Source: Paenibacillus jilunlii (GTDB taxonomy: Bacteria; Bacillota; Bacilli; Paenibacillales; Paenibacillaceae). From it: a stretch of 64,000 nucleotides of DNA. The translations under genes were made by a program, and so were the position numbers. The stretch covers positions 186,001 to 250,000 of the forward strand of contig NZ_FNGM01000001.1 of the NCBI RefSeq assembly GCF_900102965.1. The letters run 5' to 3'. The notes beneath the pieces were generated by a model. The model made no database searches, was not told the origin of the DNA, and saw only the letters and a program-made list of their open reading frames with translations. Shown in pieces: positions 24,656-32,959 of the stretch. Position 1 is the first letter of the stretch, and each line of letters opens with the position of its first letter.

Positions 24656-26782
24656 ATGAAAGTATCCACTACTTGGTTATCCGAATATATAGATTTGAGA
24701 GGATATACAGGCGAAGAACTGGCAGAACAATTAACCGCCCATGGAATTGAAGTAGACAGTGTGCTGTCAGCTGCTGAACTTTACGGACAGGAGTCTTCGC
24801 TTCAAGAGACGGAGGATAACATTCTCGACCTGGATCTTACACCCAACCGTTCGGATTGCCTCAGTATCATCGGCACGGCATATGAAATGGGGGCAGTGCT
24901 GGGAAGATATATGGATAGCAACAGTCTGAACCGTTACAACGTGTCCTCCTATAATTATTCACCTCTGAATTTATTCTCGGTTAATAACGAGGCGGAGCAG
25001 GATTGTAAGTGTTATGCACTCGCATTAATAGAGAATGTTCAGATAGGGCCTTCTCCGCTATGGATTCAGCAGCGCTTGTCCGCTTTGGGAGTTGCACCGG
25101 TCAATAATGTGGTTGATTATGCCAACTATATTATGCTTGAATGCGGTCAACCTATTAATATATATGATGCGGATCAATTTTCCGGCGCCCAGATACAGAT
25201 CCGGTTTGCCGATGAAGAAAACATCATGACTGCAGATGGTCTGGAAAGGACAGTCGATTCCACGGCCCTGCTTATTTCAGACGGACGGAAGCCTGCTTCC
25301 ATTGCCGGTATTTCCAATGCAGCCGACTATGAAATCTCACCGGGTACCCATAGAATATTGATAGAATCCGCCCACTTCTCAGGAAGTGTCACTCGTAAGA
25401 CCTCCAGGAAGCTTGGGTTGCGCAATGAAAAGACTGTCCGCTTTGAAAAAGAAATTAATTTGGAGATGATTCTTCCTGCCCTGTTGCGGGTCTCGGAGCT
25501 GATCGTCGCTGCTTCACCTGGGGCTAAACTGTCCGGTGTCTCACATTGGCAGTATGCACCTATTGAACACAAGACCATCAAAGTGAGCCAAGAAAAGATC
25601 AATCGCTATCTGGGTACTGAAATATCCGGAGAACAAATTGAAGCAATTCTGGAATATCTCCATTTTCCATTTGAGATTCCGGAGAATTCTGTCTATCTCA
25701 TCTCCGTTCCTAAGCGACGGGGGGATATTACCCAGGAGGTCGATATCATCGAGGAAATCGCCAGATTGTACGGCTATGAGCATATTCCTGTGTCTCTGGT
25801 ACAGGGCGTAACAACACCAGGAAGATTAACGAATGAACAGCGGATCCGGCGCAGCATCAGACATATTCTAATTCAAAGCGGGTTTAATGAGACGATCACA
25901 TATTCTTTGACTCACCCTAAGCATTTCAATATGATCCCTGTAAACCCGCTGTATCCACAAGCCGTCTTTTTGAACAATCCCATGACAGAAGACCGCTCCA
26001 TGCTGCGGATGAGTCTATTGCCTCACCTTCTGGAGACAGCGTCGTTCAACTTGAAATATGGTACAGAGAACATTGCTATATTCGAAATTGGTAATATCTA
26101 TTGCAGTAATGAGCCCGTTTTAACGCAGCTGCCGCAGGAGTTCCCCTGCCTGGGGATGTTGCTCACGGGGAAAAGGACCCACCCCCACTGGAATTGCCCA
26201 GCCCAACCAGTATCTTACTATGACATAAAGGGAACTGTCGAGAAGATGCTGAACTATCTGGGGATTGAAAGCTATTCCTTTGAAGGGGCCCAAATCCAAG
26301 GTCTTCATCCCGGGCGGACAGCAAGCATTTACTTAAAGGATAACGACGGTAATCCAATTTACGTTGGTTATGCAGCACAGCTGCATCCGGATGTCCAGAA
26401 ACAATATGACCTTAAGGAAACCTTTGTGCTGGAGCTTTCTCTCAAGCCTATCTATCGACTAACCGATTTTGGAATATCCGCTCAATCGGCACCGAAGTAT
26501 CCTTCGGTCCAAAGGGATATCGCGGTAGTGGTGCATGCCCATGTTTACGCCGCTGCAATGATTGCCGGCATCAAATCATCCGCAGGAGAATGGTTGGAAG
26601 ATGTGTCTATTTTTGATGTCTATTCCAGTGGCAGTCTGGCCCAGACAGGCCAGAAGAGCATTGCCTTCTCACTTGTGTTCCGTCATCCGGACCGGACGCT
26701 TACGGATGATGATATCTATCCGGTATATGAACGAGTGGTGAATACATTAAAAGAACAATTCGCTGCCGAATTAAGACAATAA
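24656..26782 (+). CDS. pheT: phenylalanyl-tRNA synthetase beta subunit lacking the EMAP domain, cluster copy
   Basis: 708 residues, about 95 shorter than the roughly 800-residue bacterial PheT. Residues 1-34 match the normal N-terminus, and the protein then passes within about 20 residues to DNILDLDLTPNRSD (54-67), which in B. subtilis PheT lies near residue 147; the tRNA-binding EMAP/OB domain is therefore missing. The B3/B4 editing region is present but its motifs deviate: GQPINIYD (164-171) instead of GQPLHAFD, and AGISNAAD (217-224) where AGVMGGA is usual. The B5 domain (VPKRRGDITQEVDIIEEIARLYGYEHIP) and C-terminal FDX-ACB domain (APKYPSVQRDIAVVV) are retained. Comparison with other PheT proteins is from memory. 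Confidence 0.9.
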   Translation: MKVSTTWLSEYIDLRGYTGEELAEQLTAHGIEVDSVLSAAELYGQESSLQETEDNILDLDLTPNRSDCLSIIGTAYEMGAVLGRYMDSNSLNRYNVSSYNYSPLNLFSVNNEAEQDCKCYALALIENVQIGPSPLWIQQRLSALGVAPVNNVVDYANYIMLECGQPINIYDADQFSGAQIQIRFADEENIMTADGLERTVDSTALLISDGRKPASIAGISNAADYEISPGTHRILIESAHFSGSVTRKTSRKLGLRNEKTVRFEKEINLEMILPALLRVSELIVAASPGAKLSGVSHWQYAPIEHKTIKVSQEKINRYLGTEISGEQIEAILEYLHFPFEIPENSVYLISVPKRRGDITQEVDIIEEIARLYGYEHIPVSLVQGVTTPGRLTNEQRIRRSIRHILIQSGFNETITYSLTHPKHFNMIPVNPLYPQAVFLNNPMTEDRSMLRMSLLPHLLETASFNLKYGTENIAIFEIGNIYCSNEPVLTQLPQEFPCLGMLLTGKRTHPHWNCPAQPVSYYDIKGTVEKMLNYLGIESYSFEGAQIQGLHPGRTASIYLKDNDGNPIYVGYAAQLHPDVQKQYDLKETFVLELSLKPIYRLTDFGISAQSAPKYPSVQRDIAVVVHAHVYAAAMIAGIKSSAGEWLEDVSIFDVYSSGSLAQTGQKSIAFSLVFRHPDRTLTDDDIYPVYERVVNTLKEQFAAELRQ

Positions 26783-26795
26783 AGGGCGGAATGCG

Positions 26796-28367
26796 ATGTT
26801 AACAAGAAATGGTGCCGATAAGCAGGAAAGAAATGTTCTCGGTCATATTCGTCCCCTATATAGCTCCTATACACTGGATTATGTCAATTGTCTGGAGAAT
26901 CCCATAGGTCTCGCAGTAGAAGGAATCCGGCCGCAGTACGGAGCTCTCTTCTATATCGGCCTGAAGCTCTTTAGAGCCTACAACCATCATCTAAAGGCCG
27001 AAGGGGAGTCATTTCAATTTTACATGGGTCAGGCGCTGGCTGCCTGCGGGTTACAGTTGCATTTTTTAAACGGGATAGAGAATTTGGTTTCTGCGGTGAA
27101 AGCGGAAATCGACCGGAGAAATCCTGTTTTTGTTTTTGGGAATTTAAAGGAATTATATTATTCCAATCATTATAAAACCTCGGATTGGATGCATAATTTT
27201 CTTATCAAAGGATACGACGTTCATAAGAAGTTGTTCATGGTGATTGACGGATGTCAGAAGAAAAACGAGGAACATATCTACGAGGAGTTTGTAATCCCCT
27301 TTGAAATTATGGACCAGCTGAATGCTTCTTTCATCGAAACATACGGTCATTCTTGTGTCTTCTCCATCATCAAATCAGATAATCCGCCACCGGGGCGAAT
27401 TGAACTTTTATTGGACTATATTGATTTTATGTCTACGCAGCTGGCAACACAGCCATATAAAGAGCTTGAAATGATGAAGAACGGTGTCGGTGGGGAGGCC
27501 CCTTCGATCAATTCGCTCAGTTTGCCGTTATTCGAAATTATTAAGAACAAGGATGTTCTATACTCGGAAATTATACGGGTTATGCTCGAAAGCTGCGTTG
27601 CTGAAGCAACCGTTAAAGAGCTCAATGATCACAAAGCTGCAATGTTAGCCCAGGGATATTTACTCATCAATAATTATGTCGTCAGCCAAACGCGGGGAAA
27701 ATATTTTGATATTGAGGACAAAGCCGAATCATTTATCCAAGCGGACGGTGTACTGAGAGAATCGCTGATGCGGATCATTTCAGATTTGCGAGAGGAATTG
27801 CAAAGGTATGATGAGCAAAAGGAGACGCTGCTGGCGTTCGAAAACAATGCTGATCAAATTATTTCGCAAGCCAACGAAAAGCTAATCTTTAATTTTAAAG
27901 GAGATAAGCTGTATAACTGCTGGATCACAGATGAATCTCCAAAGGCAGTGCATCAGCAAACAGAGAAGCTGGCTAAAGATTTTTGGTTCTCGGCGGATAT
28001 CGAATGCTCATCTATGAGCAGCGAGGTTTTTTTTCACGCCGGACTAATCTTCAGAACAGCCACCGGGGATTTATACTTTTGGGGAATCATGAACAATGAG
28101 TCGGTAGTCCTTGGGAAAACAGGTGAATTTCAGGAGTTGTTTATTTCCGAGCTCTATGCCCAGCCTCTTACATTAAGCATTAGAATGGAGAAGAATGGTT
28201 ACCTATTCGAACTGCATTCCGCACAGTCGCGTAAAAGTGTGGAATTCAAGGCTTCTGAAATTGGACAAATTGTCCAAATTGGACTAGGGTGCAAAACATG
28301 GAATCGGCCTGAGCCATTGACCATCGAATTTAATCATTGCGGATTTGTTACGCAATCGAGCATTTGA
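26796..28367 (+). CDS. unrecognised two-part protein ending the cluster
   Basis: 523 residues with no assignment I can defend firmly. The first 230 or so residues, with YTLDYVNCLENPIGLAVEG (C32) and a later FVFGNLKELYYS, are reminiscent of the BtrH-N-like acyltransferases that move an acyl group off a carrier protein; this is weak resemblance only. A helical, probably coiled-coil stretch follows around 310-365. The last 160 residues (HAGLIFRTATGDLYFWGIMN, then VQIGLGCKTWN) look like a beta-sandwich of the concanavalin/DUF1349 kind. It is co-directional, 13 bp behind pheT, and followed by the cluster terminator, so it belongs to the operon. Confidence 0.6.
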   Translation: MLTRNGADKQERNVLGHIRPLYSSYTLDYVNCLENPIGLAVEGIRPQYGALFYIGLKLFRAYNHHLKAEGESFQFYMGQALAACGLQLHFLNGIENLVSAVKAEIDRRNPVFVFGNLKELYYSNHYKTSDWMHNFLIKGYDVHKKLFMVIDGCQKKNEEHIYEEFVIPFEIMDQLNASFIETYGHSCVFSIIKSDNPPPGRIELLLDYIDFMSTQLATQPYKELEMMKNGVGGEAPSINSLSLPLFEIIKNKDVLYSEIIRVMLESCVAEATVKELNDHKAAMLAQGYLLINNYVVSQTRGKYFDIEDKAESFIQADGVLRESLMRIISDLREELQRYDEQKETLLAFENNADQIISQANEKLIFNFKGDKLYNCWITDESPKAVHQQTEKLAKDFWFSADIECSSMSSEVFFHAGLIFRTATGDLYFWGIMNNESVVLGKTGEFQELFISELYAQPLTLSIRMEKNGYLFELHSAQSRKSVEFKASEIGQIVQIGLGCKTWNRPEPLTIEFNHCGFVTQSSI

Positions 28368-28383
28368 ACAGGTGTCTGCAAAA

Positions 28384-28432
28384 ATGCTCCCCTTATAAAG
28401 CGGAATTATATACCGCTACATAAGGGGAGCAT
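28384..28432. terminator. bidirectional terminator closing the cluster
   Basis: A perfect 13-bp stem, ATGCTCCCCTTAT (28384-28396) with ATAAGGGGAGCAT (28420-28432), with an inner AGCGG/CCGCT stem. On the minus strand it is followed by TTTTTG, so it also serves the convergent gene 28459-29958; on the plus strand there is no clear T-run. Confidence 0.8.
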
Positions 28433-28458
28433 GTTAACTTGTGGATCATTTATCTCCG

Positions 28459-29958
28459 CTATTTCAGCGTAATTGCAATCCGCTCTTCCTTCGGCAGCCA
28501 TTCCACCGTTGCCCCCAGCTTCTCGCTGATGAAGCGCAGCGGCAGGTACAGGACTCCATTTACGGTAAAAGGCTTGTTCGTCAGCGTCACAGCTTGACCA
28601 TTTAATGTGGTCTGGCCGCTCTTGGCGTTGACACTGATTTTAAGTGCCGGAAGGCTGGGATCGGTGCGCGTGACGGTCGCCAGCTTGCTCGTTCCGTCAA
28701 AGCCGATTTCGGCCCCAAGCTTGTCGAAAAGCGAGCGGAGCGGGACGAAATTTTGGCCGTTCCGTGTAATGACTCCGGCGGTAAAGGGCACATTCTCCCC
28801 ATTCAGGGATACGGCGACCGGTTTCTGTACAGGGACAGGAGTATCATGCATAAATTCATAATCCCCATATCCAAGCTCTGAATTTTTGTTCACGCCCCAG
28901 CCCCACAAGCTGCCATCCTTCTTTTGCATAATCATATGCCTTCCGCCGTTCTTGATCTTACTAATATCCGAGGCGAGCAGCACAAAGCTTGGATTTGCCG
29001 GCATGGCATCCCGGGCAACGGATGTGGAATAGACCTTGTTGTCAAGCGTCTGGACGATTAGAGAATGCTCGACAACAAAAGCATCCTTGACGTTCTGGAT
29101 GCTGGTTATAAGAACGGGATCGGGATGATCCGCGTATACCCAGCCGTCTGAATAACCGGTTACCGTACCGCCCCAGAACCACAGCCGGGACTGATTGTCG
29201 ATGGCCAGAGTGGATCTCAGATCGTGTTTAATGGTTTTGATATGGGTTAACGCGGTAAATTTGGCGGCAGCAGAAGCGCTTGCCGGAGGATTCTCTTCTT
29301 CAAAGGTGGCAGGCCAAGTCCATACTGTCCCGTCTTTTTGCAAGGCATAGTTCTCCGCAATTTGCACAATATCATGCAGGTTCTGAATAGGCTCGAACGC
29401 TTGCAGCTCCCCGTTGTCTCTCCAGACTGTTCCGTCTTTCTTCAGAAACAAGTGCCGGTATTCAATTAAGTCCGAACGGTTCTCGGTATACATTTCAATG
29501 TCCGCCACATTGTCTATGCCTGTCACTGGAGCGAAGGTTACCTCACTTTGAGACTGTGAATCGTCCGAATTAACTTTCGTGTACACCGCTCCGCCGTCAT
29601 CTGCGACAAGTGTGTTATTCCAGACGAGAACATCCTGGATGGAGCTTAATCCGCGGACCTGCTTGACTGATATCACCGGAGTATAATAATCGTTACTCCA
29701 TTGCTTGATCGTCTGATCCCCCATTACTACCAGTCCTCCCGGATAGGAACCGGTGGCACCGGTCAGCTCCGGAATTTGTGTGGGGACGGATTGGTTGTAA
29801 TCCCAGATCCAGAAGCTGCCGTCCGTTTTGGTCAGCCAGTCCGTTCCGAAGGAAGCAATCGTTGATGAAGAAGCGGCCGTGTCCGAACCTGCTGCAGATG
29901 CATTCGAAACCAGGCTAAGTCCAAGCAATGTGCTGAAGATGATCGTCCATTTTTTCAT
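28459..29958 (-). CDS. secreted RCC1-like repeat protein with copper-amine-oxidase stalk domain
   Basis: 499 residues. It starts with a Sec signal peptide (MKKWTIIFSTLLGLSLVSNASA). The middle, about residues 35-375, consists of irregular RCC1/YvnB-like blade repeats with WxW and GWGVNKNSELGYG motifs, suggesting a beta-propeller. The last 120 residues are a stalk domain of the copper-amine-oxidase N-terminal type: FVPLRSLFDKLGAEIGFD and YLPLRFISEKLGATVEW. Proteins with this domain are numerous on the surface of Paenibacillus and probably bind cell wall or other proteins; no enzymatic motif is seen. AGAGGTG precedes the ATG at 29958. Confidence 0.8.
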   Translation of the reverse strand: MKKWTIIFSTLLGLSLVSNASAAGSDTAASSSTIASFGTDWLTKTDGSFWIWDYNQSVPTQIPELTGATGSYPGGLVVMGDQTIKQWSNDYYTPVISVKQVRGLSSIQDVLVWNNTLVADDGGAVYTKVNSDDSQSQSEVTFAPVTGIDNVADIEMYTENRSDLIEYRHLFLKKDGTVWRDNGELQAFEPIQNLHDIVQIAENYALQKDGTVWTWPATFEEENPPASASAAAKFTALTHIKTIKHDLRSTLAIDNQSRLWFWGGTVTGYSDGWVYADHPDPVLITSIQNVKDAFVVEHSLIVQTLDNKVYSTSVARDAMPANPSFVLLASDISKIKNGGRHMIMQKKDGSLWGWGVNKNSELGYGDYEFMHDTPVPVQKPVAVSLNGENVPFTAGVITRNGQNFVPLRSLFDKLGAEIGFDGTSKLATVTRTDPSLPALKISVNAKSGQTTLNGQAVTLTNKPFTVNGVLYLPLRFISEKLGATVEWLPKEERIAITLK

Positions 29959-30170
29959 AGAGCACCTCTGTTTCCTTTGGTTTGTAAGATTAAAGAGTAC
30001 GGAATTGAACCATTATCTTACATGTAGACGCTTCTAAACCCCGAAAGGTTTCTCCACAATTAAAACGCTCATAAACAGCTTCCCTGTGATACAATAGTTT
30101 AGTCTGTTTTTAGATCAAATTTTAGAGAGCTTCACGGCAATGTCCATATTTGAGGAGGAAATCAGCGTTA

Positions 30171-30794
30171 ATGAAACATGCACCTTTTATCGCCGTGGAA
30201 GGCCCTATCGGGGCCGGCAAAACCACACTGGCAACCATGCTGGCCGGAGAATTGCAGCTGCCGGTCATTAAAGAAATTGTTGAGGAGAATCCGTTCCTGG
30301 ACAAGTTCTATCAGAATATGGACGACTGGAGCTTTCAGCTTGAGATGTTTTTTCTGTGCAACCGCTACAAGCAGCTTGAAGATACCGTGAACCAGTACAT
30401 AGATAAAGGTAAACCGGTGATATCGGATTATCATATTTATAAGAATCTGATCTTTGGCGAGCGTACACTGAAGGGAACGAAGCGGGAAAAATACCGGGAG
30501 ATCTATCACGTGCTGACCGATGATCTGCCGAAGCCGGATATTATTCTCTACATCCGTGCAGACCTCGGCACCTTGCTGGCACGTATCGCCAAACGTGGTC
30601 GTCAGTTTGAGGAGGACATCGCCCCCGCCTATTTGCAGCAGTTAATTGAGGATTATGATGCAGCCATGGCCTCACTAGCTCTTACCGAGCCGTCCACCGT
30701 CATAGTTACCATCGATGGAAATCAGGTTGATTTTGTGGAAAACCAAGCAGACTTCACCGCAATCGCCTCACAGTTAAAGGAGCTAATGAAATGA
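30171..30794 (+). CDS. dgk: deoxyguanosine kinase
   Basis: 207 residues, the same length as the Bacillus dGK. It phosphorylates deoxyguanosine for nucleotide salvage. The P-loop GPIGAGKTT is at the N-terminus (residues 11-19), followed by EENPFLDKFYQNMDDWSFQLEMFFLCNRYKQ, the substrate-binding helix of this family, and the lid arginines RIAKRGR. ATG 30171 follows GAGGAGG at 30152-30158; an upstream TTG at 30150 would overlap that site and is rejected. Its stop overlaps the start of the dck gene (ATGA), giving the classical Bacillota pair. The dG rather than dA/dC specificity is inferred from gene order. Confidence 0.88.
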   Translation: MKHAPFIAVEGPIGAGKTTLATMLAGELQLPVIKEIVEENPFLDKFYQNMDDWSFQLEMFFLCNRYKQLEDTVNQYIDKGKPVISDYHIYKNLIFGERTLKGTKREKYREIYHVLTDDLPKPDIILYIRADLGTLLARIAKRGRQFEEDIAPAYLQQLIEDYDAAMASLALTEPSTVIVTIDGNQVDFVENQADFTAIASQLKELMK

Positions 30795-31453
30795 ACGCAT
30801 ACAACATCCCGGATAATGCCATTATCACCGTAGCCGGCACGGTGGGTGTCGGTAAATCGACGCTGACTGCGGCCCTGGCGGAACACCTGAACTTTCAGAC
30901 TTCGCTGGAGCAGGTGGATCATAATCCGTACCTGGAGAAGTTTTATCATGATTTTGAGCGATGGAGTTTCCATCTGCAGATTTATTTCCTGGCCGAACGC
31001 TTCAAGGAGCAGAAAAAGATGTTCGAGCTGGGCGGCGGGTTTGTCCAGGACCGTTCGATCTATGAGGACACCGGTATTTTTGCCAAAATGCATGCCGATC
31101 AGGGTACCATGTCGAAAACGGACTATGACACCTATACCAGCCTGTATGAAGCGATGGTGATGACGCCCTATTTCCCGCATCCCGATGTGCTGATCTATAT
31201 CGAAGGCAGCCTGCCCTCAATCCTGACCCGTATCCATGAACGCGGACGCGAGATGGAAATTCAGACCGATGTCTCCTACTGGGAACACATGCACGGCCGT
31301 TATTCGCAGTGGATTGGCGGGTTCAGCGCCTGTCCGGTGCTGCGCCTGAACATCGACGATTATGATGTGAATGATCCGGCTTCGATGACGGAGATTCTCA
31401 AGCAGGTGGGCGCGGCCATCGGGCGGACACCGGTGGGAACACAGGGAAGCTGA
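30791..31453 (+). CDS. dck: deoxyadenosine/deoxycytidine kinase
   Basis: 220 residues, paralogous to the preceding gene, with P-loop AGTVGVGKST near residue 16, DHNPYLEKFYHDFERWSFHLQIYFLAERF, the DRSIYED motif near residue 81 typical of this kinase family, and lid RIHERGREME. It salvages deoxyadenosine and deoxycytidine. ATG 30791 lies within the stop of dgk, so the pair is translationally coupled. Nothing unusual in length or motifs. No terminator is evident after it; about 100 bp separate it from the C-S lyase, whose own TACAAT lies at 31514-31519. Confidence 0.88.
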   Translation: MNAYNIPDNAIITVAGTVGVGKSTLTAALAEHLNFQTSLEQVDHNPYLEKFYHDFERWSFHLQIYFLAERFKEQKKMFELGGGFVQDRSIYEDTGIFAKMHADQGTMSKTDYDTYTSLYEAMVMTPYFPHPDVLIYIEGSLPSILTRIHERGREMEIQTDVSYWEHMHGRYSQWIGGFSACPVLRLNIDDYDVNDPASMTEILKQVGAAIGRTPVGTQGS

Positions 31454-31551
31454 GGTTACAGCAATCTGAAGCTCTATGAGTCTGAAGCAGGTGCCGGAAG
31501 GTTCTCCCCATGGTACAATAAATGAACAAGCAGAAAGGATGGGGATTCTAG

Positions 31552-32730
31552 TTGAAGTATGATTTTAACCGTATCATTGACCGCCGCAATACCCGCTCAT
31601 ACAAATGGGACCAGTCCGAGAAGCTGTTCGGAGACAAGGACATTCTTCCGCTCTGGGTAGCCGATATGGACTTTGAGAGCCCGCCTGCCGTGAAGGAAGC
31701 GATTCTGCGCCGCGTGCAGGAGGGGATTTACGGCTATAGCGTGACGAGTGATTCCTACAAAGAGGCGATTACCGGCTGGTACCGCAGACGCCATGACTGG
31801 GAGCTTCAAAAGGAATGGATTATTGATTCCCCCGGCATCGTTACCTCGCTGAGCCTTTCGGTAGAGCTGTTCAGCAACCCGGGCGATCAGGTGATTCTGC
31901 AGTCGCCGGTGTATTATCCTTTTTATGATGTGATCCGGATGAATGACCGCAAGGTGGCTGTCAATCCGCTGAAACTCGAAGACGGCCATTATGTTATGGA
32001 TTATGATCAGCTCGAAGAGCTGATGAGTGGCGGCGCCAAACTGCTGCTGCTGTGCAGTCCGCATAACCCGGGGGGCAGAGTGTGGGAACGGGAGGAGCTG
32101 CTGCGTCTTGGAGAACTGTGTCTGCGGTATGGCGTGACGGTCATTTCCGATGAAATTCATTGCGATTTGGCGATGCCGGGACATAAGCATATTCCATTCG
32201 CCTCCTTGTCGGAAGAGCTGTCGGATATTACGCTGACCACACTGGCGGCAACAAAGACCTTTAATCTGCCGGGTCTGCAGACCTCGTTTATCGTAACCTC
32301 CAATCCTGAATTGAGACGGAAATTTGAATACAAGCTGAAGGCGCTCAGCCTGCACATGTCCGCTTTTTTTGCACCGGAGGCGGTGGAAGCGGCATACAAT
32401 GAAGGCGGGGAATGGCTGGACCAGCTCATTCAGCATATCAGCAGCAATGCGGAGTATGCCATAAGCTACCTTGCAGAGCATTTGCCGCAAGTGAAGCCAA
32501 TGAAACCTGAGGCCACTTACCTGCTGTGGGTAAATTGCCGCGGACTGGGACTTGATCCCGAGGGTCTGAAAAAGCTGATGTACCGCGAGGCTAAAGTGGC
32601 TTTTAACGAAGGTTCCGTTTTTGGTACGGAAGGCCAGGGTCATCTGCGGATTAATCTCGCTTGTCCGCGTTCTGTTCTGGCCGAAGCGCTGGAGCGTTTC
32701 GCCCGGGCTGCTGCACCTTATGTAAAATAA
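31552..32730 (+). CDS. patB: PatB/MalY-type PLP C-S beta-lyase
   Basis: 392 residues, fold-type I. It cleaves the carbon-sulfur bond of cystathionine, cysteine or related thioethers. Family signatures: DRRNTRSYKWD at the N-terminus, LPLWVADMDFESPPAV, SPHNPGGRVW, ISDEIHCDLAM and the Schiff-base segment AATKTFNLPGLQTSF, ending with RINLACPRS. The start is TTG 31552, reached from GAAAGGATGGGG; no ATG fits the conserved N-terminus. It is followed by a strong terminator and appears monocistronic. A MalY-like regulatory side role is possible but not supported by context. Confidence 0.87.
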   Translation: MKYDFNRIIDRRNTRSYKWDQSEKLFGDKDILPLWVADMDFESPPAVKEAILRRVQEGIYGYSVTSDSYKEAITGWYRRRHDWELQKEWIIDSPGIVTSLSLSVELFSNPGDQVILQSPVYYPFYDVIRMNDRKVAVNPLKLEDGHYVMDYDQLEELMSGGAKLLLLCSPHNPGGRVWEREELLRLGELCLRYGVTVISDEIHCDLAMPGHKHIPFASLSEELSDITLTTLAATKTFNLPGLQTSFIVTSNPELRRKFEYKLKALSLHMSAFFAPEAVEAAYNEGGEWLDQLIQHISSNAEYAISYLAEHLPQVKPMKPEATYLLWVNCRGLGLDPEGLKKLMYREAKVAFNEGSVFGTEGQGHLRINLACPRSVLAEALERFARAAAPYVK

Positions 32731-32753
32731 AGAAGGCTGCGTTCTTTTCATAG

Positions 32754-32804
32754 GCCGCCGCTTCTCCGTTGAACCGGAAATGTTCGCGGGGAGCGGCGGC
32801 TTTT
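32754..32804 (+). terminator. terminator after patB
   Basis: GCCGCCGCTTCTCC (32754-32767) pairs with GGGGAGCGGCGGC (32788-32800), followed by TTTTG. Confidence 0.85.
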
Positions 32805-32959
32805 GTAACATACAGAAAGGATAATTAGGGGTGAGAACCGGCTCTCTCAATAGTTACAATCTATTAATTTGCTAATAATACCTGGTTTGGTAAAATGGTA
32901 GAAGTGCAAGCGGTTGAGAGATTCGAATTCATATCCTACTTAGAATGGGGAATCCGGCA

